A stretch of 64,000 nt of DNA from Sinonovacula constricta (Eukaryota > Mollusca > Bivalvia > Cardiida > Solecurtidae), in assembly GCA_007844125.1 (NCBI GenBank), contig CM017555.1, positions 26,134,498 through 26,198,497 on the forward strand, written 5' to 3'. The notes beneath the pieces are model-generated. The model saw only the letters and a program-made list of their open reading frames with translations. It did not search any database and was not told the DNA's origin. Both the position numbers and the translations under genes were made by a program. Every line of letters starts with the position of its first letter. The first letter of the stretch is position 1. Positions 44,951-56,606 of the stretch are shown piece after piece.

Positions 44951-47031
44951 CTGGGGACATACCCCCCGGATTTTTTTTACATTGGCTCAGTGGCATTTTA
45001 GTGCCTTTTTTGCCCCAAAATTTGAGAAGAAAAAAGAAAACGAATTACTTTAGTTTTTTTCTGGTATTGACTAAAAAATACATCTTTAAAACGAGATATT
45101 AGACTCGATTGATGTTTATAAGATGGTATAAAATATAGACTTATGAAATAAAATACACCACGTCTAACCCGTGTTAGGCATCGACTTTCTTAGTGTTTTT
45201 GTTACTTTTAGATTTTCGATTTTTCGAACGGAGGTTACGCACGTGCGTGAAGTGCGTAAAGGCAGACACGCGCCTGATAATTACACAGGGAAAGAAAAAA
45301 ATGAAGAAAAAAAAACAGCATTTGACGATAAATCGTCGAAAGGTTCGGTTGAGGTGATATCGCGGAGTTTTGTGCGTTCCTTACCTAGTACGTTGTAAAG
45401 AGTTTTATACTGTTTCTACGTGTAATTGTGCAGGATAAAGCCTTGCCAGATAAACTTTGTGATATCAAATCAGTAGGTCACATGACCAAACCACGCGTAT
45501 GAATACACTGTTTATATCAGTTATGTTCACATGCTCTCAATCAAACGTGCGTGCAATTAATGCCTTTTCGCCTATTTATGTAATCATTCATGGTTTTTTA
45601 ACATTTATATATAAGTGTTAAATGGAGAATAAAAAAAGAAAACAAACAAGTGCGTTATTATTGTTTTGTATTTAATCCCTTAAGAGAAATTATGGAATAA
45701 AAGTCGCTATGGGAATGCCATTCTTCGTCAGCCGAATGACATTTTGGGATTACTACAGCGGCTTCACCAGATAAAGTTTCTCATTCTCGGCACCAACCAT
45801 GTATTCTCTATTTCTCTAAAACGAACACCGTCAATTTTTATTCAATAAAATGATGTAAGTAAAAGTGGGGACAGTGAAGATAATGTATACCAGGTATCGT
45901 AAATCATCAGGTGCTAAAATCATAAAAGGCTGCATCTCCAGGAAACACATCAAAATAAAATAACACAGCTAAATCGAAGAATACCTAAAGACAAAATATT
46001 CTTATTAATAAGGACACTAAATGAACAGATGGAACATTTTGTCAGCCAAGTAAATCTTAAGCAACATATCATGAAAAGGAATCACAGCAATTGCATAAAC
46101 CGACAAAAACGTCCTTTTGTGGGTGTGTTTATAAATAACAAGGTCCGACTGGAGAAAAACGAACGACACGGCATGTGTTGCCCTTTAATTGTTAACAAGG
46201 GAGATTCTGACACGTGGGATTATCTATCCCGCACTGATTAAGCCCCCACCCCCACCCCACCCCACAAAGACCCGTCGCACAGCATTTTAGTAGCCTTGGG
46301 ATTAGGTGTGAGAGTTAACATATATTGTAAACCCGTATCTCAAAATGGAAATGGTATTCAATAAAAAGCGAACGATATTCTGAAAATATGTTTACACAGC
46401 CTGTCATTATGGTCGATGTAGACTGTCTCCCAATCTATGAACGGTTCTACTGGAGACATGAAGATATGTTTACCTATTGCAAGCCTGTGCTGTGATACAC
46501 CAGGTCATATGTCTATCGATCCTCGAACATTCTTTGAAAGAAGAAAAAACATAGAGGGGATGGTGTGTTTATCGTATTTTACATTTTTGATGCTCCATAA
46601 CAACGGAATGTACATTGACATGCTCTGTAAAAGTAATACAGGATGGACTGTGATGTTGTATGACCTGTCATTATTGTAACTTACCTTATATAATATTGGA
46701 AACAGTTGGCCATTCTTTTTAGATAGGTAGAATTTACACAAGAACGCAAACAATTTTCAAAACTACGATTACAAATAGCAAAAACTATTTCATTTGTTGT
46801 CTAATGGCTTGTAAATTGTATATGGGGTTCGTATAAATAGGTTGTTCATCTTAGAAGAATAACACATTGTATACAGAGAAAACTACATGTATGTAGAATA
46901 AAGAAAATTCTGTCTCTCGATGCTGAGACATATTTAAATCGCGAGTATTGTCAGCGATTTAGATTTGTCGTGCCGATTGTGTTAAAGTTTCTTTAATCAA
47001 CACCAAGTATTCGATTGACGCTTTCTTATTT

Positions 47032-47306
47032 ATTTATTTATTTATTGGATTTATCGTCCCACCATCATTATTTCAGTTATCTGCAGACGGTGTCCACTTG
47101 AAGCAGATATAGTGCTGCCTACACTGTGTATAGCATGCCGTAAACATCTGGCACCACACCCAGTCACATTATCCTGACACCGGGCCAAGTCGTGGAACTA
47201 CCCTTACATTTGCTTGAGCGTTAGCAAGGGAGCTCTACCACTACCATTTTAACGACTTTGGTATGTCGCGGCCCGGGATCGAACCCGGGGTCTCCCGTAG
47301 ATCCTA
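47032..47306 (-). mobile_element. tRNA-derived SINE, family 1, 5'-truncated
   Basis: Body matches the 38.4-kb copy closely (ACACTGTGTATAGCATGCCG and CCACACCCAGTCACATTATC). Ends with B box GGATCGAACCCGGGG, then stops at CTCCCGTAG, so the outer tRNA head is missing. A (TTTA)n tail lies at the left. Flanked by TCTTATTT (47024-47031 and 47307-47314), a likely 8-bp target duplication. Confidence 0.75.
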
Positions 47307-47904
47307 TCTTATTTCGTAAAGTGAAGTGTTGTTTTATATGTTGATCTACTTTGAATTCCGAAAATAGAATTCGCATTGGAGGAGAGACTGGTGTGGTATG
47401 TATTCATACGCGCTTAACAAACAGTAATGTTACTAAACCTTAAGTGTTTGTAGTTCTTCCTTAAACACGTTAACAGAAAGATGTCAAAAGAATGGTGAAT
47501 GTAGCATCGGGGTTTTAAAAACTTACTATGCATGGGAAGTTTACAACTTAATGTGAATAATATCATTTACGTTTCAATGTTTAAATGCATGTGTAAAGTT
47601 AACGGAAACATAGCCTCAAGGAAGGCAATGATGTCTAATATAACCAAGGGAATACGAAACTGATTGTAAGGTTCTGCATTATTGGCCATTGAAAATTATA
47701 TTTGTAACGTTACCAAACTGAAGTCATTATTGACATTTGTTATTGTTATCATTTTCAGTGCAGTTTATGTCAGTAAAACTGGGTTGTAACTAATCTTCTC
47801 TAGTAAAAGATACCTTTTGATTAGAACAAATAGGGTTGAAATTAGAGTAAGACACGTTGCTGAAAACTAAGCATGGAAGTGTGTGCTCTAAACTGCCACT
47901 CAAA

Positions 47905-49105
47905 CGATATTAGTCCATTTGGACAGTGGGCAGATGCTTCGTACCTGCACGGGAAATGAATGACCCCGCCATCCACGAGTTTCCTGCTGCCTTGCAGGTC
48001 GACCTTGGCTGGTCAAAGGCAACAGGAGCAAACCCAGATAGAAAATCCAGTACAGTGACCCGTAGGCAATTGGCTGAGATTTGCGATGCCTTCTGGCACC
48101 TCCTGCAGCTGCGCTGGCACCGGCCGTATTGCCAAGAGAGAAATCCTGGCACTGGACACTCTAGGATCTCCATACCACCCACCCAGGCCTGCATCTGGAG
48201 AGGTCACTCCAGCTTCGCTGTCTCAGCGTAGACTCAACACGGGGAGCAGCAGACACCAATTATAAGCCCAGGCTTGTTTGGCGTAGAGCCGGGCTCTAGG
48301 GGTTGCTCTCGACGGTGGGAGGTGTCCTTTGACTCCAATGGGAAGTTACCGCCCGCCTTAACGCGGGCAGCCCCGGGGCAATAAGGGTGCTACCTCGCCA
48401 CAACGTGCTTGCTTCATCGGGTGCGTGAAGCTTAGACAAAATCGACAGACTTGTTGTAAATTGAGCACCAGTCAAACATCGAAAGGAAAAGGAAAAGAAA
48501 ACACCAGCCCTGAAGCCGACTGGGACGACTCCTCGGCATCACCTGGCAGAATCGCATCTCCAACGCAGTTGTTTTGGCTCAGGCAGGCATGTCAAGCATG
48601 GTCGCCACCCTCTCCCAGAGGCGCCTATGCTGGCTCGGACACGTATGCAGGATGGACGATGGCCGCATCCCAAAGGACATCCTCTATGGCGAGCTCGCCA
48701 CTGGAACACGGCCAATCAGACGACCAGTCCTGTGCTACAAGATGTCTTCAATAGGGATCTGAAGTCATACAACATCAACCCGGCAGATCTCGAAACAACA
48801 AACACCGATCGCTCTAGCTGGCATGCAAAGGTCAAACCCAGCATCGAGCAGGCTGAGGAGAAGACAGAGAGAGATCCAGCGCGAGGAAAGGAAGAGCCGC
48901 AAACAGAAGAGAACCCAGCCTACCACTGCTAGCCCGATAGTAACCAACAAGGACCACGCTTGCAGCAAGTGCGACAGAAGCTGCAGCTCCCGCATTGGCT
49001 TATTCAGCTACAGCCGCCGCTGCTGCCCCACTACTAAGTAAATACTCAGATGCAGACTCCATTGTCTCTAGAGACAGAAGGATGCCAACAACAACAACAA
49101 CAGGA
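47905..49105 (+). mobile_element. Decayed non-LTR retrotransposon (LINE) with internal deletion
   Basis: GC-rich island in AT-rich DNA. The 3' part encodes a recognisable LINE reverse-transcriptase C-terminus: LGITWQNRISNAVVLAQAGM, then LSQRRLCWLGHVCRMDDGRI and PKDILYGELATGTRP. After a one-base frameshift near 48740 it continues to YNINPADLE and RSSWHAKV, and ends with a Cys/His-type finger (CSKCDRSCSSRIGLFSYSRR). A (CAA)n tail follows at 49087-49104. Upstream DNA (47.93-48.5 kb) is GC-rich but not recognisable RT; the polymerase core is missing, so the 5' part joins the 3' part by deletion. The duplicate locus near 59.87 kb lacks the insertion. Non-functional. Confidence 0.8.
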
Positions 49106-49839
49106 ATCAGTACAACTGCGCAGAAAGTGGTAACATAAATCGCTAAAGGTGGAAGGAGTACATTTCGTAAACGACTATACAAAGGAGGCTTACATGTATG
49201 CAGCCATAACAAATTGCAATTTTTGGAAGGCGTGTAGTATGTTCTGGTAATAAAGTAATGAAAAGAGTTAGAATCAATCAAACAGTAATACCTTTTCAAA
49301 GTAAATGTAGTGTACAGAATAGCGAGAACATGTGTTTGCATTCTGGTATGGCAATTCGGAATTAGCCATGACCTAAATTTCAAATCAGTTTATTTTCTTT
49401 CTTGTGTACACAAAACTAGTGGTTTCTAATCGCTACCTTTCCATGTTTCGTTGATATTATTTATCAAATTGGCAAGTGTCTCGTTCTACTTATTATCAAA
49501 TGGTTATCCTTTTTATGATGTCTTTCGTTCGATGTTATACTAGAAGTGACGTAACAAAAAACCCGAATGCATATATGACGTCATGTAATAGATGTCGTAA
49601 TGTATTTGTTCTTTACTGTGTTACTCTCTAACGCACGTTGTGTCATAGAATAATCACTTTCTTAATAGAGTGATGACCAAAAAACAATAATGCGGTTACT
49701 TTTGGAAAGGCGTACGTCAGTGCAGCAATGCCTGCTGGATTCCAAATAACTGAGATTTGGTTTTGGTTACCTAACATTTGTTGTAAAACGTTTTATTTCT
49801 TTTTCAAATTTACTTAGCAAATGCATGCAAGAAAATCGT

Positions 49840-49871
49840 CTGAGTGTGTGTGTGTGTGTGGGGGGGGGGGG
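49840..49871. repeat. (GT)n plus G run
   Basis: GT repeat ending in about 11 G residues. Confidence 0.9.
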
Positions 49872-50269
49872 TAAATTTAGTGATTTTATCATTTTATTAC
49901 ATGCTTTAGCACACTGTTGTTCCGTAGTAAACATATGCGCAAATGTTTGCATATTAAACGGTATGATGTAAGCCCATACACATAGGGTATCTAATAAGCC
50001 ACATGCAATATCGTTTTTAAGTGAACAGTGTAATCATATCATTAACAACGCGTACCATTTGTTGCAACATGCCTACACATAGAGACTTTCACAGTAAGTG
50101 TGGTGTTTTATCTACTTATGTGAAACAATTCGCTTTGATTCATGATGCCAAATGAACTGTTTGATTAAACCGGTTTTCCAGAACCAATGTTTATTAACAT
50201 TTAGCCCTGTTCAGTTATCATACAACATTAAATAGCTTTTAAAAAGTTTGTACTAATAATGTCTGGTGG

Positions 50270-50430
50270 GTACAGTAATGTGTTAGTTGTATGACATCAG
50301 GCCACTTCCCGGTTGTGTTCAATTATGTCATGTGGGGATGTCTGGTTCTACTTAGTCATTTGTCTCGATCTTACTCCAGCAAAAATAGAAGGACGTCGCT
50401 GTCATGACAATTACTGTGTCACTGCGGGTA
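50270..50430 (+). mobile_element. SINE family 2, degraded copy
   Basis: Contains TTGTGTTCAATTATGTCATG (B-box-like) and AGGACGTCGCTGTCATGACA, aligning with the tail of the 61.65-kb copy. Located at the matching place in the other duplicate, so the SINE may predate the duplication. Confidence 0.4.
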
Positions 50431-52179
50431 TGAAATAAACCACATGCAATATCATATTTAAAACAACAGTGTAATCATGAAGGCACGATCCATTTAAGGT
50501 GTGCCTAAACCAGAGGAACGCTATCATTCCAAATTCACTAGGATTTTGAAGTACGTTTTATTTTAATTCAGCCAATCATACCTTATCTCACACTAGAGCT
50601 TACACTTGAATATACGCAGACAAACATAAAGACCTAACACCTATTGATTATGATTAATGTTGAAAACTCGTGCGCACTGATTTGTTTCTTCGGATATCTA
50701 ACAAGAGATCCAGAAAAGAGTAAATCCAGAAAAAGAGTGTGTTTTTTCACCATCCCCTCCAGTTTTCATTGATATTATTCTAATGATTGAGATGAATATA
50801 TTTTAGCTTAAACATATTTGATTGTCAAATGCATGCGTATTTGACTTTTAACTAGGTATTAGCGTTTGGCAACAATTTATGAATCTTAGTGTCTGCTCTC
50901 CCTTTGAAAAAGTACAACATGTATTAGTATATACCGTATACACGAAGCACTGTTTGATGACATAAAATGGTGAAAATAATGATTAGATAAGAAAAGAGAC
51001 ATGCTCATTGAGAAAAACGTATAAGAGACAGACGTAATACGCTCTTGAATACAATCCTCCAAATCAAAATACATGAGGCCTAAACACGTACTTAATCTGG
51101 ATAGTCGATGCAATCTGTCAAAGCTGTCAACTTTAGATCTGCGTTGGACTTTGCCAAATCGCAGGCTAAATGTGTAGCTCAATCTAGAAGGAAGTTTTGA
51201 ACAGATAACCAAAAAGAAGGGGAGCCAAATTTATTTATTAGAAAGTTAAAGATTGACGTGAACAATTGTAGGACTGGAGAAAGAATATCAATGTCTTAAA
51301 CGAAATTGTGTTAGCATGAGTTGACATGATAAGCACCACAAGCTGAACGCTAGAAATTGCTTTTTTTATGTTAGCATTAAATGTCCTATGAGCATTGCAA
51401 CTTATACCAAACCCCGAAAAGGCACGCGATATAGGTAGTCACATACTAGGCAAATGTAAAAGTAAGAAACAATATGTGATGAGTCATTTAACATAAAGAG
51501 CAAACCCAATAGATACCGCTTTGGAACGATCAGTCGGCAAAAAGGATCAATTGGGGTGAGTCTGATCAAGCAAATACGGGCTTCTTCTTTTCACAATGCT
51601 TGATTGATCGATATTCTAGTAGGACACAATCAGTTGCCGACTATTTTTATGCTGTATAGTGGGCCCGGCTTACAACCCGGAAGAAGAAAGGAAAGCCAAA
51701 CTTAAAAGGCTACAGAAAATAGTTCTGGCCTCGATAAGAGCTTTTTGATCAGGACATGCACTATTTGCTGCTGTATTAAATCTGATTGCCTTTGCAGTCA
51801 GAAGCAAATAACAAAGACTTCTGTAGATAATAAGCAATTAGTGACATATAAGATACTTCATTTTGGTCAATGAGAATACATTATTTTGGTTTTATTGGAG
51901 ATAACTAATTAATTTGCAGGCTTATAACGACTACTCGAGTGATACACATGGAATTTTATATAAAATTGTATACTTGTGTAACTGAATTATCTGTACTGTG
52001 TATGAATGAAGAATTTCTGATTAAAATGTCTCATGAAGTGCTTATTGATTGAGATCAAGACAGCTGTTAACATTTGTGTTATTGGTTGGTGTGTGTGTAA
52101 TCGGGTAATATGACAAAGATTTATCACGTTGGCAAACTTTTGTGTTTGTCAATAATGTCACAGATAGCATGCTTCAAAA

Positions 52180-52230
52180 CGAGAGAGAGAGAGAGAGAGA
52201 GAGAAAAGAGATAGAAGAGAGAGAGAGACA
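52180..52230. repeat. (GA)n microsatellite
   Basis: GA repeat with an interruption. Confidence 0.9.
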
Positions 52231-52410
52231 TAAGAAATGCCAAAGAATAGTTTTGTTATGCATTGGCTGTATAAGTTTGATTGTCTATTTGGAGTCGAAT
52301 GAATTTCATCGGATAAAATTGCTACATTCTGGAGATGTCTAAAATATTTGTTTTTGCTGAGGGTGAACAATTTTCTTTATAATGCAATAACAGTTACAAC
52401 ACTTCTTAAA

Positions 52411-52600
52411 GTGGCAGAGCTCGAGCGGTTAGAGTCGCCTCATTCCCTCGCTGCGTGTGTTCAAGTCCCAATGTTTTCCAACTAACGTGTGTTTCTCCTG
52501 TGGTTAAACCACAGACATAAGTATGTTAGTCTCCACAAGCAATTAGCCGGACATCGCTAATATGACCATAACTATGCCGGTGCGAGTTATCAACTCAAAC
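52411..52600 (+). mobile_element. SINE family 2, copy b
   Basis: Head GTGGCAGAGCTCGAGCGGTT and B-box-like GTTCAAGTCCC, with a tail containing CCGGACATCGCTAATATGAC. Matches the 61.65-kb and 24.06-kb copies in layout. Confidence 0.55.
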
Positions 52601-54004
52601 AAACGAACATATTATATTTTTTAAAAAAGGTGTCTACAAAGAAGAAAATTTCCACGAAATGGGTTTTACAAGGCAATATGTGATCATGTTAGAATTCAAC
52701 TACAGAGAATTCCGTCTATAGCTAGACGTATGTCACTCCGCTCAAACAAAACTTAAACTTTAAGCAAACGAGAGGAGTTTTATAACATGTTATGAATAAG
52801 AATAGAAAATAAATCAGTTACAGACGTGATCTATGATGTTTCACGTTAGGACCATCTTCTGCTTCTTATCTGCGATGGGACCAAATATCTGTACATGGGC
52901 ATTAGTTCATAAGCAACTTGGCTTACTTAATCAAATATGCGATAACTAGTATCATTTGAGTTTTAAACGCTTTGCTAAAATAGATTAATTATAGAATAAA
53001 ACAGGTTATCTCATCACTAGCTTGTCTGCTTACATGTTGCTAGTCTAAATGTCGTATTGTCTAAATGTTTTGAACCTTAAAGCGTCGCGATGCTTTTAAA
53101 CTTGTTCTCATCTTCTTAATTCCAGCAATCTTGTATCATTACAACGCGGACAAGATATATTTATGTAATATATGTTATGTCTATACGTCAGTCGCAAACA
53201 ATACACTGAATGGCTTTAATTAAAGTGACGCATAAGTAAAATAGGTGTCACCGTTGTATAACTCATTTGTACTTCTCAACGAGCATTCGATCCCTGAACG
53301 TGGTGAGAATTTTGTTGTAAGATGGCCTTTTACCTAACCCTCGGAGTGAGGGTGTTTTTAACGGACATTTATCTGAGGCATAGGCCGCAATGATAATAGT
53401 AAACGTTGCAAATATGACCTCAGCTCTATATCTGCAATGTATCTAAAAACCTTAAAAAACATGCTTTATGAAAGGTAAACTTACATATTCAGGCTAATTA
53501 TCATTTGGAGTTCTTTTCTTAGTTTTCCAAGTTTTTGTTGTAGTTGTTCTTATAATTGTGTTTTTCTTTAAAATATGATGCCGTTGTTCCAGAAATTATA
53601 TTAGGTACATGTCTATAATTATTTCAAAATTATTTTAATACGTTCTTGAAGAAGACGAGCCTAGGGTGTTAAGCATCTATAGACGACCTTTATCATAGGG
53701 TTCTCATGGAAGAATTATATTTAATTAGAATGTCCTTATTTTCGCTTGGTGTAGGTGTATTATTTATTTTTGCTTTGCGTAACGTTACTTTACGAATATA
53801 TACATGTACTTAAAATACTTTACTAGATGTATTTATTTAACAATGAATCATTCCGATGTGCCTATTTTAGAGTAATTTAAGCCGCCGATGCTTATATTCT
53901 AGTCCTAAACAGAGCGAAAACGTTTACTTGTAATTAGGTATAATAACCAATATGCTACGCTGTTATTCAGATTCCATTTTAATATGATACTTTTCAATAA
54001 TTAC

Positions 54005-54915
54005 TTGGTTCAATATTCTTCCTGTCATCGCCATTGTACAAGGTTTTAGTGAAGGTCAGCGTGTTATCATTGATGTCTGTGATTGGTCGCCGATGATGCC
54101 CCAGCTGTTACACTGCAGTCGACGAAAACCATCATTTATCTATCACTCACTTCCTGCTTCGGTAAGAGAGCTAGTTCAGTGCACCTGACGCAAACGAAAT
54201 AGCCATCCAGTATCGCGTGTATTGTAAAATCAGTACGATAATATCAGGATACATTTATTTAGCAAATTGCCTATTTAATCTGCAACTGTTATGCTGTCAT
54301 GATGTTGCGTTATTTGACCTGTTTTGCAAAAAAGAACGGTTCGTGGGTAATAGGTTCTTTATAAAATAAATAGCAGTGTAGCAGTGATCTATAGCATAAC
54401 AATGTAATTCAACGCGCATTGACCACATAGTTACATGTATTCCTGTCTCTGTTTCTTTGACTTTACAACATTTTCTTTCCTTTTTTTACCAGTTTTCGTA
54501 CCCGAACATTACATTTCGTACTCTCCCCATTTTACGCCCCCTTCCTCTTTCTCCCTTCTATGTTCTTTCCGCTGTCTCTTTTTTCTTTGTCTCTGAATCT
54601 CTTCACTGTTTATATTCATTTATAGTGAAACAAGTTAGTTTATTTGTAACTGACGGCGCCGGCTGTGACTGTGTGCATTGCACTAAGCCTATGTTGAAAG
54701 AATGTGTTTGGCCTACAGTATCTGTAGCTTGTTGACAACACGAATCGGTTTTGCTAGGTGTGTCTGCGGCGAATGTTACTGTCGCTCCTCCAGGTGGCGG
54801 TTTGTTAAAAAACACCACGGTCCCAGATACTGAAATCATCATCATCATAAAAAATATTACTAAGTATGGTGCCCATGGTATTGGCGTCTTATAAGGTACT
54901 ATCAGCATGTATACG
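54005..54915 (-). pseudogene. Decayed duplicate of the cadherin/EGF gene 5' end
   Basis: Three parts align in order with the intact gene. The exon-1 region (CCATGGGCACCATACTTA, 54861-54876) is followed after only 31 bp by an exon-3 homologue (54603-54829) reading FFNKPPPGGATVTFAADTPS and later HSFNIGLVQCTQS. An exon-4 homologue lies at about 54010-54113, with ITDINDN then LTFTKTLYNGD. Exon 2 (signal peptide) and both flanking introns, about 1.3 kb, are gone. The exon-3 homologue ends in a TGA, and the exon-4 homologue has a frame break before DINDN. It keeps a classical DINDN calcium site where the intact gene has DVNEH. Probably dead, but see the fused ORF below. Confidence 0.75.
54603..54908 (-). 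other. Fused 101-codon ORF with hydrophobic N-terminus
   Basis: An ATG at 54908 opens a frame that reads through former 5' UTR/exon 1, a 31-bp intron remnant, and the exon-3 homologue to TGA at 54603. It begins MLIVPYKTPIPWAPYLVIFF then MMMMISVSG, then the cadherin-like part. The MMMM comes from a CAT microsatellite that sits next to the acceptor in the parent intron. The hydrophobic segment could serve as a signal sequence. Whether it is expressed is unknown. Confidence 0.4.
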
Positions 54916-55359
54916 GACACAGATGCTGAAAAGAAAACGTGTTAACGATAAATTACAATAATTAATAGCAAACAGTTCGCAGTCCACAGCTACAGCTGAA
55001 CATTTATACGGTACATTTTGCAACATTGAATGGAAGAACTTTAATGATACAAATTAAAACCATTCCGTTTTGGTAAAAGCAGAGAAACAGTTATTTTATT
55101 TATGTTAGAAGTCGTGTTATCAAAATGTTTGTAACCGTGCATTAAGTTGTCAGTTTCTATGGAACATTCGAACATGGTCATATTTGAAACACCATTCATT
55201 TTTATACAACTTTTTTGCTTAGGGTTTAATTCCAATACAATTAGCGTTTTGTTATTTTAATACACAAGCCATCTGCATAGTGCATCATATATTCTTAAAA
55301 AAATGTAACATGCGTTGAGACATAATATTCCTTGTGCCCATTTGAAGCATAATTGTATG

Positions 55360-55360
<1 letters not shown>

Positions 55361-55415
<55 letters not shown>

Positions 55416-55425
55416 TGTTTGTATG
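55361..55425. repeat. (GT)n microsatellite
   Basis: Long GT run. Confidence 0.95.
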
Positions 55426-55643
55426 TATGTTTATCACATGATTCACATTGTTTTCCATTCAATATACCCATGTAATATTTTTTTTTGTATTACACTAGTG
55501 TAATACAGCTTTTCTTGCAATTTGATTGGCTAGCAGCTTCGCGTTACTATTTGGTATTCATCCGCCGAGTTTGTAAACAAACTGGAAGACAATGACAACT
55601 CTTTTTTCGTCGGTTCAAATGCAACGATTAATAATAAGTATAA

Positions 55644-56113
55644 ATAAGCTTGCCCTGTCTGACCAACCACAGCACCCGGAAACTTTTAGTTCAAAAACTG
55701 TCCGAAAATAACATCCCGGCAAATCAGATTATGCAGATAACAGGACACCGCAACATTCAACCAATTAATAACTGCCTCCATATTAGCGATAATCAACACA
55801 AAATAATATCGAACATCCGCACAAAGTCTTACTGTTCTTACCAGCATGTGAATCAAGACATGAATGTCCACAACGCGATGGTAACTTCAATGAATTCCGC
55901 CACAAAGAACTAAAACATAACCGTCCACGGTGGCTTTAACAGCATCTTCGCACGAAACCTTTTCATGGTGGAACTTTCAATATTAACATTCAGCTGCCTA
56001 TGGCACAATCAAATGTAAATTCTACTGACGAGTCTGCAAGTCCACAACATAACAAACGAAAGAGAATTATCTCCACTTCGACACTGGCAGCGATGAGAAT
56101 TAAATTTGAATAG
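55644..56113 (+). mobile_element. Crypton-like tyrosine recombinase remnant (C-terminal part)
   Basis: The open frame from 55650 contains LTNHSTRKLLVQKL, then IPANQIMQITGHRNIQPINN and CLHIS. The order R (STRK), H-x-x-R-like TGHRN and then a position-specific Tyr is the C-terminal half of tyrosine recombinases of the Crypton/DUF3504 type. Here the catalytic Tyr position (55773-55775) is TGC, Cys. After about 55.9 kb the frame breaks; in another frame the typical C-terminal tail resumes (GGTFNINIQL, later HNKRKRIISTSTL) and ends at TAG 56111-56113. Inactive. Known members transpose as circular DNA through a Tyr-DNA intermediate, so this copy could not act. Confidence 0.65.
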
Positions 56114-56484
56114 TGACCTTCACACTAACCGCTATGTAAACTGTCTGGGTCACGCACATTTACGCGTTTACTGATTATTGTTATAAGTTATTCAGCTGAA
56201 ATAGTCGATAAAACATATGACAATGATATGCTATTTTTATTGTATGTTAATGTTAAATACGCATTAAAAGTTTGCCAAAAGGTTGTTTTTACTCTAAATT
56301 AAAGACAATAAAATGGAACTATTTTGTGTAGCGCAACAATGAACTCAAACGGTCTTTGATGCGGTGTTTGGTTAAATGACGTCACAATATCGTTCTAATA
56401 TTTGAACCGGCATGTAGATCTACCCGGGTATTTGTTTCTAGTAAAAGAGGACGAAAATCACGTGATAAAAAGAATCTGACACTC

Positions 56485-56606
56485 GTTGTTATTTAATACA
56501 AACATTTATTAAACTCGTCCAGGTAAAATGATATTAAACTCGCCGAGGCTCGTTTAATATCATTTTACCTGAACTCGTTTAATAAATGTTTGTTTTAAAT
56601 AACAAC
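56485..56606. repeat. Long imperfect hairpin, about 56-bp arms
   Basis: GTTGTTATTTAATACAAACA at the left matches the reverse complement of the right end (TGTTTGTTTTAAATAACAAC) and continues through TTTATTAAAC, AGGTAAAATGATATTAAAC and their complements to a few-base loop at about 56543. Only a few mismatches. Could be a foldback or MITE-type element or the terminal structure of the adjacent Crypton. Confidence 0.85.

Larger units (their letters stand above)
39891..47020. other. Gene-poor interval
   Basis: No supported gene. Contains the exon-1 relic (40.7 kb), a palindrome (42.17 kb), a 24-bp minisatellite (43.5-43.85 kb) and a GT/CG microsatellite (44.88 kb). From about 45.6 kb the sequence resembles 58.6 kb onward (segmental duplicate). 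ORFs such as 42399-42671 and 46029-46241 have no family signal. Confidence 0.45.
49106..54000. other. Gene-poor interval, first copy of the segmental duplication
   Basis: Up to about 51.9 kb it matches 59.9-64.0 kb in order. Contains a GT/G tract (49840-49871), a local duplication (49.99/50.44 kb), SINE relics (50.27 and 52.41 kb) and a GA tract (52.18 kb). From 52.6 to 54.0 kb nothing seen. Confidence 0.45.

Noticed and set aside
46029..46241. 70-codon ORF in the duplicated block
   Set aside because: The paralogous DNA at 58.75-58.96 kb does not keep the frame, arguing against selection on a protein.
49000..49383. 127-codon minus-strand ORF with an apparent transmembrane helix
   Set aside because: The Val-rich helix is the reverse of the LINE (CAA)n tail, and the rest overlaps the duplicate DNA where the second copy has no matching ORF.
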